Positions 33,317 to 45,785 of a stretch of DNA of 64,000 bases are shown piece by piece. How positions within the stretch are numbered: the first letter of the stretch is position 1; each line of letters opens with the position of its first letter. The position numbers were made by a program, and so were the translations under genes. The DNA is from Aurifilum marmelostoma. Lineage: Eukaryota; Ascomycota; Sordariomycetes; Diaporthales; Cryphonectriaceae. The DNA lies in the NCBI GenBank assembly GCA_027559495.1, contig JAMXSV010000028.1:434001-498000 (forward strand), given 5' to 3'. The notes beneath the pieces are model-generated. The model did not search any database, was not told the DNA's origin, and worked only from the letters and a program-made list of their open reading frames with translations.

Positions 33317-33906
33317 TCATTTTCGGGCCCGGCTCGACGACGTGGCCGTGATCTTGCTGGTGCTCATGAGGTCGCCGATGTATTTCTGCAAGAACTTGTT
33401 GTTGCTGTCGAGCTTGTCGTGCTCCTCCTTGACGGCCTCGATGCGGTTGAATATTGCGACTAGTGACTCCTGTAAGGCCTTTGCGTGTCTGTAAAGGTGT
33501 TCGTCATCCGTCAGCAAGAAAGTCTCGTGAACGTGCATGTGCATAGTCTGGTGTGTGACGCGTCGCGCTGCAGCCTGTGAACTCACCTCCGTAACTCGTC
33601 TCTTGCCTCGCGGCCAAGGTTCTCGAGGTCCTCACTCGTCCGCCGAGGACTCATGGCGCGAACGTCTCCGGGGTCTAACCTCAACTCCGCCGGCTCGACG
33701 GCCTCTGCTGACTCTCGTGGCACTATTATCGTGCCGCTGCTCTTCCGGCTGGGGAGACGCGGCCGCACGGGGACGGGTGCGACGATCTGGGGGAGCGAGG
33801 AGTCACCACCGACGGACGAGGCCGAGGATGAATCTGAACGAGCCATTTCTGGCATCTGCCGAGGGTATTCGTCGAATCGGTTCGGTGGTTGCGGGACCTC
33901 ATCCAT
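33317..33906 (-). CDS. SCOCO (short coiled-coil, SCOC-like) domain protein
   Basis: Two exons on the minus strand: 33906-33587 and 33488-33317, intron 98 nt (CGGAG|GTGAGT ... TTTACAG|ACACG), 163 residues. Seen: a Ser/Pro-rich N-terminal half, then at the splice the continuous helix LENLGREARDELRRHAKALQ, and on into ESLVAIFNRIEAVKEEHDKL and FLQKYIGDLM. The heptads and the terminal 'LQ.YI..LM' match SCOCO proteins. Known: metazoan SCOC is a Golgi coiled-coil protein acting with ARL1 and in autophagy; the fungal role is less defined. The start is the first ATG (MDEVPQPPN); the frame is open upstream but with no ATG nearby. The two exons read separately look like unrelated hypothetical proteins, so this gene is easily missed. 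Confidence 0.8.
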
Positions 33907-36900
33907 AATGTGCGATGTACGCAGGGTTTTGTTGCTTGTCTGGAGGGGTCTACCGAAAGTGGCAGGATGGGAAAGTTTTGTTGATGTCAAGGCTTGTGTT
34001 GGTGGCTCCAGGAGGTGTTAGCCTCGAGAGGGTAGTGGTGTTCGTGGTCGTTAAAAGATGGGGAACGCCTGTGGGCGGGCGGCTGAGTGCTGCCGGAAGC
34101 TGACTGCGTGGTGTGCCTGAGTCGTGGGACTCGGAATTTGGGCGAGATATAGGAAGGTGGAGTGGACCCAGTCCAGTTGAAAATCAAGGTAAGAAGGCAC
34201 AGGATCGCTGGGTGACTGATCTCCCATGCGAACGCCGCCCTTTGCCGTCTCTCTATCCTTTTTTTTTTCTTCTTCTGCTCTGTTGGGCTTTTCTCGCCTC
34301 GTCCTCACCGCAGGTGCCACAGTAGATTTGCCGTACTGTAATCCGTATTGGGTGCGTAGACCCGCTCTCGCAGCGTGATCTTGTGACTCGGAGCTGTCGA
34401 TGTTTTGAGGCTGGGTACCCTTGCCAATATTCAGCACCCGTGTGATCGTGGTGTGGTGAGGGGATGCTCGTGAGAAGAACAGAAGAGGAGATGGGAAGAG
34501 GAGGAGGAGGAGGGTTCGGTTTTTGCCAAGGTATGAAGAGAAAAAGGAAAGAGGGTGGGAAGCCAGAAAAAGAGTCGGGGAGGGCTTTCCACGAGAATTG
34601 AGGGGAGAAGGAGATTGTTGCGTGCTGGGCCTCACGAGGTGGAGGGAAAATAAAAAAGAGGATCCAATTGTATACGGTAGCACTGCAGGTGGACGTGGGT
34701 GGGAGGGCGGAAGTTCTGTTCTCTGGGGGGGGGACAAGAGGAGGGGGGAGGTTGTGATGCGCGCGTTAGAGGACAGAAAAGAGAGGGCACAGAACAGGAA
34801 GAGCTTCAGTGACTCTTACCCATGTCGTGTGGTCCCCTGTCCCATACCCTTGCACCCCTGGAGCCAGCCCCCCTGTCGTGTGCCACCGTACCCTACTACT
34901 ATGTACATACGTAGTTAGTACTGCGCCTGCAGGGCAGCACAGTATATAGTGAGAGGCAGGGGCAGACAGGCACTGGCCTTGACAGTGGCTGGCGGGCAGC
35001 CCTTGGAGGGCCACTGAAAATCGTAGCACCCCATCCACTATCAGGAACGGTCCAGCAGGGCCAGGTGACACCTGAACATGGGAGCAAGGGGCTGACTCGC
35101 CTCCACCACAGCGGGTGCACGCCTGCTGCCACTGCTTCTGCTGCTTGCTGCTGCTCCTGTTGCTTGTGTGCGCCTCTCACTGGTGGTGCGCTCGCTGCCT
35201 GCACTGCCCGCCCTGCCGTCCTCCTTCCTGGTTTGCCTGCCAACTTTTCCAGGAGGGAGGGAGGGTCAAGGATTAAGGGTCCTCCCGCCAAGATACGTCA
35301 CCCAAGGCGCTGGCCGGGACAACTGGTTGGGCCCAACCCTGTCAGCCATCACCCTTCTTCCGTAGTAATACTTGCGTGTCTCTTGCTCGTATTGCAATAA
35401 TCTGGGGATCTACACGTAGCAGCAACACGCCTACGAAGACGGCACCACATTTTGTGTGCCGCGGTACATGACCATTGTCGCGCATCTGCCCTACGAGTTA
35501 TGTACCATCTCATTCTTTGCGCCCATGCCTGTCTGTATGCATACATGCCTGTTTGCTGCGTTATACCGTGAATGTCACAGTACGGACCCATAGTGAGACA
35601 CAGGGCCTGACTCGGCCGGCTACCGGAGCAAGAAGTCTGGTGAGGGTCGCGGCGATGATCACTTTTTTGTTTGTTGGCCACCGTTGGCCACCGGGTCACC
35701 GCCAGAAATGCGATTGACTGCGGCGTGGGTTCCCCGGTGCATCACGAGCGGCGATTCATGCCAGTGATCCTCGCTGATCGTCGAGCAGAATTTGAGGGGG
35801 TGGCCCCTTCTTGGCAGCGCAGCCGAAGGCTCTGCATGAAGGGGGGTGGGAGGCATTTTGCTTTTTCTATCGCCCTTCTCTTCTGCTTGTTTTGAGACTG
35901 TGAGCCCTGGGTTCAGACGAGAGGCAGCTAGTGCTTGTAGTCGCCGTCGAGGATGACGATGCCGCGTGGGAACCGATGAGATCAGAAGTCGAATCCTCTC
36001 CGTGGACAGGGCTCTGTGGAGAGAAGTGGGAAGAGGACAATGAGCCGTGTGTGTCTCACCAAAAAAAAAAAAATGTTTCCATATTTACTCCCACGGTCAG
36101 GCGGAGGATTTCTCCTGATCATCATTCCCGACGCCCTGCCGTGTCTCTTCTATCTGTTTCTCTCTGCCTGGCCTGCCTTATTGCCGTCAGAGATGTGAGA
36201 GGAGAGGGGGGGGAGGGAGGGGGGGGAGTGGGCTGCAGGGGTGCCGTTTTGTCGATCATCAGCAGAATATGGAAGAGGACGGCGCGAGTTGCGACAAGTT
36301 ATACGTAGCACAGAACCATGCAAGAGGCCATGCATATTTCCGGTGAGGGTATGACCCTGGCCAGCAGTGTGGTCCCTATGGTACTCTGGCGATTGTACAC
36401 AGTATGGTATAGTCTGGAGAATGGGGCCGTGGCGAGGATGGTATCGTCATGTACAAAGTTTGTACGTACTGCTATTCATGGTCATGTTGTGAAGTCGTGG
36501 CGTTCGGCGGACCCTTAAATCCTTGAGAAACATTTATATCAAGGACCATGATGACGAAGACAAGAGGAAAGGGAATACACAAAGCACACATCATGCTATG
36601 TGTTGTAGGCTCATCATTATGAAATCTCTCCATTCGTCTGCATGCTGAGAGGGGATGGGTGAGGGTGGGGGGCCGCAACGGCAACACCGTATGGTCATCC
36701 TACTATGACAATTCAGCGCTGGACACTATGTGGTCCCGTTAGACCCTTCCCTTTCTGATTTTTGTTGACAGCTGGGCGGTAACCCAAATCAGCTAAGGCA
36801 GCCGCCCAAAGGTAAAGTACCTCCCTGGAAGGCGCGGCTTGCTCCCATGTGTGCTGTAAGCCACTGTGCTACTGCACTGTAGCGATAGTGGGAAGTGAGT

Positions 36901-37802
36901 AGTGACAACTGGCCATTGCCTACTGTACTGTACTGTGCTCACATCTTGCAACTGCCTCACGCGCTCCTGCCACTGCGCTGCTGCAGGTGATGATTGATGG
37001 ACAGCGGTCCTTCCGCCTCGTCAATTTCAAGCTTAGCCGATCCCAATCTTGGGCAAAACGGGTGCTATCACCACCAGTCAACAGATGCTGACCAGTTCTC
37101 GCAACTTATTTTCCCTGATCAGCCTCGTCGATCACTCAGGCCACAGTCAGTCATACCCAGTTGACCTGCATTATCATCAGATTAACCCCCTCGACTATCT
37201 CAATCATCGCCGGAGGAAAACGTTTTCACTCGGTGGGGCAGGTCATCAAGGCTGGCTGCTTGACTGGGCAAGCCTAACTCGTCGACCGACCGAAAGTTAC
37301 CGTACTCCATCAACAATGGTTCAGGGAAACGAGGAAAAAGTTGGACACACAGCAGACCAGAGGGAGGGAGGATTCATGGTTTTAGGCCTCTTCCCCTCCG
37401 CGAACGAACCCCCCTTCGCCGGCCCGGGGCAGGTTGGCACACTACTATGACAGGATATACAGGCCCTGGTGGTTTCTTTCCACCTGCAGGGTCCTTTCGC
37501 GGGTCTTCATTGGCACCTTGGAAAGAGATGCCCATGTTCAGATGCCCATCTCGGACAGAAACAGGATAGCCATGACCCCACCAATCCCCGAACGGCATTA
37601 GCCCAGTGACAGAATTGTGCACTGTGCACTGTTTCGGGGACAAGAGTCGGTGGGTGGGATGCCCTCCTCCCAACAGAGTTCTGCCACGGTGTTTACCAGA
37701 TACTGCAAAAGATCGTCGCCTCGGTTCTGCACCTGCCGCCCATCAGCAGCATCGCCATCCAACCCTCACTCGTCTCCCAAGCTTCTTCGGCTGGTGTACA
37801 TC

Positions 37803-37825
37803 CTGCTGCTGCTGCTGCTGCTGCT
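37803..37825. repeat. (CTG)n trinucleotide repeat
   Basis: About seven and a half perfect CTG units in intergenic DNA, followed by degenerate units to 37838. Confidence 0.85.
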
Positions 37826-40800
37826 TGTGCTGCTGCTCTTTTGACGGTATCGCACGTATGTATGTAAACGACCACCCTCCCTCCTGACAGCCATGACTTT
37901 CAAGTCAACTCATCCATCCTCTGCTTGATGGAGGGATCTTGTCATAGCCACCATCATGGACACACTTACTCATGTCGATCTCTCTCTGTTTCTTATCCCT
38001 TCGCTTCAGCTGATCTCATACGAATCCTGACCCTATTCTTCTGCAGACGGATATCATGCTCAGGCGTCAAATCCAACCCATAGACCACTGCCGCCATCCA
38101 ACGGCACAAGACGTTGAGACAGCCCTGCATCAGAGTCAAAGTCTTTATTATGGCCGCGAAGATTAGACTCCGCCTTGTTCCCGCCGTTTCGAAACCCAGC
38201 CAAGCCAGCCTGACAGCATGACATCACCCGCGTAATACGGCGGACAAGGAACACGCAGCTAGGCAGGTCAAGCCTTGGTTAGGGTAAGCTCGAGCACGGT
38301 TGGGGTCCGCAACCGGGAACCATAAGACACACTCTCTGTCATGGTGGTACTACATAGTACCCGTCATCATAATACAACTATGGCACCTACTTGGTATTTA
38401 CTCATGTGGCAGTTGAGGGTCGTACGGGGCCTGCGGCATATCTGTTCTTTTCTGCCGTGATCGAGGCGCAGGCAGGCCCCTTCCGAAACACAAAACCCAC
38501 CATACCCCATTTTGCCATCCTCTTTGAAGTCGACGAGCGTGCGCCTTTGCTCAGCGTTGCATCTCATCGTCATCGTCATCATGACGAGACCCTGGAAGAC
38601 CCCTTCAGTCAGGCAAGAGTGTCAGGCTGGACGAGGAGGCGGCGGAGGCGGAGGCGGCTCATCGGCAGAAGGGGGGGGGGGATGCGGAGGCTGAAAACCG
38701 CTCCCTACTCCCCTGATACTCGTCGGTATTGGTCCCCCAAGGTCCCTGAGCCCTGCCTTTCAGGTCAGACCTCTTTAGCGCTGGACTGGGCCGCCTGTCC
38801 TCCTGACTCCTGACACACATCCAAAAGGTCTTCCTGGCCTTCTACTTGGCTGCTCTATGTCATGATCGGCGACGGTTCGCTTCCTCCTCGCTACATCCCG
38901 TCCTCCCTACCTTCCTATCCCTTGCTGTGGCTCGCTTATACTTGTATCGCATGCTGACGAGCCGGTCAAAGCCAGGAATCACTGGCATGAGCAGTCATCA
39001 CCCGCACTCAGCCGCGACGACAATAAAAGTCATTTGACAAGTCGTTGATGGACTCGCTGGGCTGTCCCTGCCCAGAGGTAGAGTGGAGTGGAGCACCTGC
39101 ATTCCCCCCTGGAACTCCAAACCCAGAGCCGTCCTGGTGCAATCACTCAGGCGGCCGTCAGGCTGTCTACATGGGAAAACCAAGTGTCGAAACTTCCTTC
39201 TATACCCTTCGCACCGTGACACTCTGTACTCTTTCTTCCTCCTCCCTCTCTAGCCTGCGCATCAATTGCCTCTGCAAGGGGAGATCGTCGCCTGGGCCGA
39301 CATCATCGGGCCGCAGGGAAACGCCAGACTTTGGTGTTTTGGTGATTGATCGGAGTTCGCCCGTCTTCGCGTCATTTCAAGCGGGAATTTTGTTCCGCGT
39401 CTCATCCACACCACGTTTAAAGAAGGATCTTTCAGGTCGTACGTGGGGGAGACAAGTGAAGAAAAAGGCCCCCCGGGTTGTGTGACACAAAACTTCGGCC
39501 TCATATCGCCCGCGTGCCAGCACTAGCTCGAGCATGGCTGCAAGGGCACTCTCCCTCTAACCACTAGTAGTCATTCTCACCTCCTGGTGCTTCATTGGAT
39601 CTCTTTCCTGAATTTTGTGCTATTGCCAATCAATTCATATTTTTGCATTCACTGACCGGAGAATTATTCCGAACGACCCCCCCCACGGGGGTGACATCCC
39701 AACAACTAATACTATAACGATTCGAGACGTACGTCCATACTTTGCTATGCGGCAATTGCGCTGTTCTTTATTTGCTTTTTTCTTCTGCACTTTATGTGCT
39801 TGACCTCTTGAGCTTACTCGTCTCTCATACACAAGAAGAGGGGTACACAGACCGCAAGTTGGCCCCGTTCCTAAACATCCGGCGATCCAAGAAGTGAGGG
39901 GCTCTCTGTTGGGATCGTCATTTGAGGAACGTTCAGCGGAGATTGGCACTGTGTCGATCGAGTGGCCAATCCCTTGGCTGCAAGCAAGGGTGCTGAGTTT
40001 GGTCACCTGGTACTGTACATGAAGCGGGCCTGGCGGTTGCGACAATAGCTCGGCTTAGGCTTCATGCATCCACCAATTGGCCCTGATCCTTCTCATTTTT
40101 TTAAAAAAAATTCTGTTCGTTATTCTTTGCCCTTTACTTTTTTTTCCTTGCCCCCCTCACTGGGCGTGTTGGGTCACCGGGTACACTCCGAATCTCACGC
40201 GCGTCCGGTGGATTTTCGGGTTTCATAAGGGATGCTGCATCACCACGGGTTTACAGGCTTCAAAGCCTCACAGCCGTATATGTTTACAAGTGTTGCGCTG
40301 GCCCTTTTCCCCTCTTTGCCAAAGGCGGCTCCTACTTAGGTGCCCATACATATGTACATACCAAGCTGGGGCTCCTCTGCTGTCCACGTAGCATACCAGA
40401 TCGCGTCGATGGTGGGGCTCGCAAACAAGAAAAACTTCGGGGTTGTCCGTTTGTACAGCAAACAACAAACAACAAAAGGACTCCTCCCCCCTTCACATGC
40501 TCGTGCTCCCTCCCATGGGCCATCTGGTGCCTCATTCTTTCCCGATCGACTTCCTACATGGTCCACAACCACGTGAGAACCTTTGCCCCACTGGTTACAG
40601 CGACTTGAAGATTATTACAATTACGGCACAGCAAAATGGCCCGACGAGAGCGAGGCTGGCTGTCGGTTCCCAGTGTCTTATCCGAAGGTGATTCCCACAG
40701 CCGCAGCGCCCGCGTGTTTTACAACCTATCCATAAGTGTGCTCGCGCGTTTGATAGTGTTGGAGCTTGGTCTCCCGAGTGCCTGGGACCCAAACTCGTTA

Positions 40801-42414
40801 CACTTCAACAGCCGCGATTGCAGCGTGTCCGTGTCGACAATGAAACATGGTCTCCACACTTCCTTCTGCTTGTGTATTGCGCCTGCATATTACAGCTGCC
40901 TGATTCGAGTCGGGTCAGTGTCCCGACGCGAAACTGGCTCGGGTGTCGGCACTGTCAAAAGCAATTGCCAGGTTGTTGGAAGTGAGTCTCGGGTCATCCC
41001 GTGATGAAAGGGCCATCATGCTCCCAGCTGATGTAGTAGATATCGATTTCTTTTTTAATTTATTCTTGACCCTCTACTCCCTTGAATAATTTTTTTTTCT
41101 TTCTTTTTGATTACCTTTGTGACGGGTCCTCGATACCCAATTTCGTCCCCGCTCACCGGTGAGGACGCCTGCCTGTCGCGTCACCTAGGTGGTTCACGTG
41201 TACAGCTTCTAAGGATCGTGTCGCCGGAATAGCCGAAGGATGGTCGCTGGTGCCTGGATATCACAGTGGTCCGTGAAAAGAAAAAAAAAAGACAAGTGCG
41301 ATTTTGCGTGTCGCCGGAATTTGACCGTGCAATGGTCAAACTAGGTGGAATACCGCTGTCCGATCTAACAAGGTCGGAATAATTTTGCTCCCCCCCCCTA
41401 CAATTTTTTTTTTTTTTGTTTCTTTTGTTTTCCCCCTCGTCTAGCTAGTCCATTTCCAACGATGCCTGGCCACAGGGAGAGGGGGGTGTGGATGGGGGAA
41501 AGGCTGAGCGAGGGTTCTGGGTTCGTCCACCCAAACCCCGTGGAGCTTTGCGCGCCCCTGCCCCTCCAGTTGGGCACAATCACGATCCCATCACATTTTC
41601 CTATCGTGTATATGCCCCGTCCACAGCTTTGCGCCCAGCCACCATGCCTCCTCGGCGGTTGGTAGTAAAGTAGGCATTTAGCCGAGAGTCTCGCGCTCGA
41701 GTCCCGAACACGACAGGGCGTCAAGCTACAGCCTTCCTCAGATAGGTCCATAGCGACGAAGACAGGGGCGAGGACGAAATCCGAGCATGGATCGAAGCAG
41801 GCTGCCGATAAAGACATGTCATTTTTTTTGTGCTTTCTTTCTTCTCTCTCTCCGACATACATTGGCGGTTGCATTATCACGGCAAATTCCTTTCGAAATC
41901 AAATCAAGTAGAAAAACCCAAAAGAAGAAAGAAAAGAAAAACAAGCACATCTGCCTGGAATCACTCGGTCCAGACGGGAGCGACCTCGACGGTGTCCCGG
42001 CGGTTGGGCTCAGGCGCCTGGGGGGCTCAGGGTGACTCCTCTCTCATCCATCTGCCGAGGCGGGTAGGAAGTGGGCAGGTGATCGCGTCACGATGGACTC
42101 TCGTGAGCGCAAAAGTACTTTTTTTTTTCTTCTTCTTCTCTTTCCTGCAGGCTCCTTTTTCGGTGGAGGATATGGGGAGGGCGAGGCTAGGAGGAGGGGG
42201 GGGTAAGCGCTGGGCATGAATGCTGCTGTCATATCTGCACTTTGGGGTGGTATAGTTGTCGTAGCTGCTATGGGGATACAAGACAAAAATCATGAGATGG
42301 TAGGTGTGTAGAGTAGCCCCGCGTCCTCTGTGGGGTGGGTGGTGGCTGGCGTTACGAGGTTCTTTGTTGTGATTACAGCGGGGGCGTGGATTGTGGAAGC
42401 ACGTCTGTGTGGTG

Positions 42415-42416
<2 letters not shown>

Positions 42417-42444
<28 letters not shown>
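42417..42444. repeat. (GT)n microsatellite, 28 nt
   Basis: Perfect GT run in intergenic DNA. Confidence 0.9.
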
Positions 42445-42447
<3 letters not shown>

Positions 42448-43918
42448 TCTGGTCTGCATATCTCCTTGGTGATCAACAAATTGTTTTGCATAATGTGTAG
42501 TATTTGCTAAAAATAAGTGTTGGCGGTAAGAAAACCTCTTCAACCCCCCCCCCCCTCTCTCTCCCTCTCTCCCCCATCCCGCCGCTGGGAAAGGGGAGTC
42601 TAAAGAGCAGATCTCTACCAGGCCAAGATAGTTCGAGGAGACATACATGATCGATTGCCACGCACGGATGCCACGTCAGCGGGCTTAAGTGTTGACAATA
42701 CGAGGTTGGTCGATATATCCAATGAGAAATCCGCTCGTGCTTGCCAAAAGGACTGGAAAGAGACAGAACAGAAATGAAGAGGGATAAGATTGGAAAATAC
42801 TTATGCCCATGTCTATACTAGACCGATGTACACTAAGTAATATCTCTCTTCCCTTGTGGCATGATCTCGGCAATTCCTTGCTCATCCTCTTAGATCCTTG
42901 TGGCCCGCGTCCTTTGAAGCGAGCCTCGTCCCATTGCTTGTGGAGGGGGGGCTCGCTTGTTCTCGGGGAGGGTCGAAAGTGTTGGAGATATTACGAGTAA
43001 AGAGGGGATGGTAGTGGGCATGCATGCATATGGATTTCCATACGTATTTTGAGCAGTGTGAGGGAATGTGTTTGCGTCTTTGTGATGTTGATAGGCGCGT
43101 TTTGGAACTGAGTGAGGCTTTGGTATCCCATGATGGAAGCGGTAGACTCATTAGTATCAGGTACGATTCCATATCTGTCTGCTGAGGGGATCCCGAGCAC
43201 GGCTCTAGGAGAGTACCGAGCGGAGCTTGTCTCGAAGAAGGTTCTACAAGCCTAACGCTCCAGCCTCAAGCCACAGTCTATGTATTGCAATTCTGGAATC
43301 TTCTCTTACTCGTCAGCAGTGTGACAAAGGGGACTTGTGCCTATCTGTTCAACGGATCAGGGCCCTTGCATCATTCTCAGTCCTGAGTGAGTGGCATTCT
43401 TCATCTACCCTATCCTGCTCGATCACGCCATTGCCTCTGCTGATTGTCAATGCTCATTCCAGCTCCTGCTCCGTGCCTGGAGGGTCGGAAGTGCTGCCGG
43501 TTCGCCTTGGGCGATTGACAGGGCTGCGGAAGATCGGAGTAATCCGATGATTTGGTCACTGTGGAAGGCTCTCAACATCACGTCTCATCGTAATTCATGA
43601 TAATTGTGAGCTATGTAGTTGTGAGATGATGTAGTCACTCAATGAATCGGGAGATGCAAGTAAACCCGAAAGGTGGAAGAAAATCCAACAAGTTGCTCAT
43701 GCATGGGCAACATCAATTCTTGTAATTAACTAATAAGTGTAATCACTTGAGACCTTATATTCTCAGCTGCGTTCTCAAAGAACCAAAAGAATTAAGAGCA
43801 AACATCATACTAATCTTTTGGAACTGTATCGTGCACTATAAGTAGAGAGACATTTCGTCATATCAAACTGGCTCCCATGTCTACAACCTAAGCCCTCAAA
43901 GCCCAACGACAGAAAATG

Positions 43919-45785
43919 TCACGGTGACAGCCCATTTGTTGTACTCTTGGTCTCCCCAACAACCAGAAATGGCATCAGCCTATTGCAATCGTCTTCTTCC
44001 AACCTGTCATCATACCATACATAGGACTCAAGTCGAAGATTTGTTAGGCTGATAACGGCAAAGCTGACACATCTCACCACCAGCCTTCCTGGATACCAAA
44101 ACCGGCAACCCATGACGGTCTTGCAACTGCCATTACGACGAGCTGCACACCGGGAATAGGCAGAAATCCAACAGCGGTAGCGGCTAGGAAAAACATGCAA
44201 GGTGTCAGAGGCATTTACGCGGCTTGGAGTCTCTGTACTTACCACAAAATGCTGCACCATACGGCTTCGGCTTCATCCTTGCTTGTCTCTGCTGGAAATC
44301 CTCATCCTGCGTATTGTAGGCTTCGTCATCCGCGTTCGTACCATCGCTTTCTATTTCATCGAGGTTTGTGGCATTGCTTTCCGTAGCACCGCTGACTGTA
44401 GCGCTGCGGTGCTCCTCGTCGTTCTCTGTATCATCTCTGTCCTTGTCATAGCTGTTCGTGTCGTCGTCCTCATCGCCGTTGTCTCCATGGTAGTAGTCTT
44501 CCTCATCATCGTCGTCTTCTCCATCATTGCCTTCCGCATTTCCATCGCTCATCTCATCTTGTTGAACGCAGCGTCCTCTCGCCGAGGTATCTATATCTTC
44601 AATGAAGACATCGTCTAGTCCCTGCTCTCGGCCGCCTCCTTGGGTACGAATCCCGACTCCTGCGGAATTGGCTATTTGAATAGCCAACCCGTCTGAAGTC
44701 TGATGGTAGCATTCTGGGCTTGAAATGATACCGACGTCGTTCAAACCATTCTCGTCAACTGGACTGGCCTGTGATGAATCTTGGAGCTCGCTGCGTTTCA
44801 GTGAAGTCGACCCTGTGTCGTGAAGCTGGCAAGACGTGCATTGACGATGCATTGTGTCGTCAGCGAATGGTGCATCTGCCGCTTCTTCAGCGAGCTCCAA
44901 CATGAAGGCTTGGGAGTGCACTTTCCCCAGTGCCCCCTCTGCTGACTCTCTTTCTGTCGCCAAGAACATCATCGATGGATGGCCAGCTGTAGAGGGCGTA
45001 GAGCTGTCGGTTCTACATAATCAATATAATCAGCAAAGACATCGAACGTATAACTATTGTTATATTCGAGAAACATGGTACTCACTCTTCAACAAGACTC
45101 TCGGTATTGTTCTCATCAGAAAGAGAACTTTGTGATGCAGTGCTCTGGTGGGCGGCACAGAGCGATGGCGTGTTCCTAGACTGCATGCCCCGGTCTTGAG
45201 CATCTCAAAAGTCTCGTCCACTCTGACAGTCATCCCGGTAACTCCGTTAGCTATGCTTTTGTTGCCAGATACAATAGCATCGAGCTGGATGGAGTGCCGC
45301 TGGAGCCGCCCGGTCTGCATGAACCGGAACGCTTGCTCAAGATCAAGAAGAAGATGCTGGACATGCTTCTTCATGTGGCAGTTCCACCTGATCGTTGACC
45401 GTGGTCGCTTCGCTGCATCAGAAGTAACCTTCCTGGCAAACTTTGCGCTGAAGTGTGCCTGCGATGTCTGCAACCTCCTGTCTAAAGTCTTTGGTACGCT
45501 GGTCTCGGGGCTGACATTTTGAAAATCCCAGGGTTTCACATATGAGGCGTCATAATTATCATATTAGTGTATATAATTCTTCAAGCAATACGCTGCTCGA
45601 CATGTTTGACTCGACTAATCCAGCTGTAGCTGGCCCAGGAACTCGGTTGTCAGCTCTAAAAGCACCGTGACCCGCCTACCTTCATCTTCAACTTGGCTAT
45701 CGCGGATTTCTTTGATGAATCTCACGGTCTGCAGGATGAGATTGGTGATAGTGACGATATCTCCAGGGCCTGAGATTATCGCCAT
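43919..45785 (-). pseudogene. STAND-N-like fungal protein; structure unresolved (broken or multi-exon)
   Basis: Minus strand. The ATG at 45785 opens 56 codons (MAIISGPGDIVTITNLILQ... with a Lys/Glu helix, stop 45615) resembling the first helices of fungal STAND N-terminal domains. About 100 bases on, a frame at roughly 45522-45195 continues in the same style (KFARKVTSDAAKRPRSTIRW and a Lys/Leu helix). The frame then changes near 45180-45200, passing through SLSDENNTESLVEE. A consensus donor (GAAGA|GTGAGT, near 45088) and acceptor (TTATGTAG, near 45013) join in phase to a frame with a Ser/Thr-rich then very acidic tail (DDDDEEDYYHGDNGDEDDD). That ends at another donor near 44243. No NACHT or repeat domain follows. 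Either small introns are unplaced, a base is missing, or the locus is decaying. Related proteins act in fungal self/non-self recognition; a role here is speculative. Confidence 0.45.

Larger units (their letters stand above)
33907..43918. other. 10-kb gene-poor region
   Basis: I could not support any gene. Frames on both strands are composition-driven (poly-pyrimidine, Ser/Pro/Arg-rich shadows) and none shows a domain, credible splice chain or signal peptide. The left end (33907-34350) is the SCOCO promoter with a T-run near 34260. Repeats: (CTG)n at 37803-37825, (GT)n at 42417-42444. An AT-rich island lies at about 43560-43880. Base composition elsewhere resembles other intergenic DNA here, not the strongly AT-biased sequence of RIP-mutated transposons. 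Confidence 0.4.

Noticed and set aside
34051..34737. 228-codon minus-strand frame upstream of the SCOCO gene
   Set aside because: Ser/Pro/Leu/Phe bias from pyrimidine tracts; lies in promoter or leader DNA with no domain.
33907..43918. Possible RIP-degraded transposon
   Set aside because: No reverse transcriptase, transposase or terminal repeat visible, and base composition is not strongly AT-biased apart from a small island near 43.7 kb.
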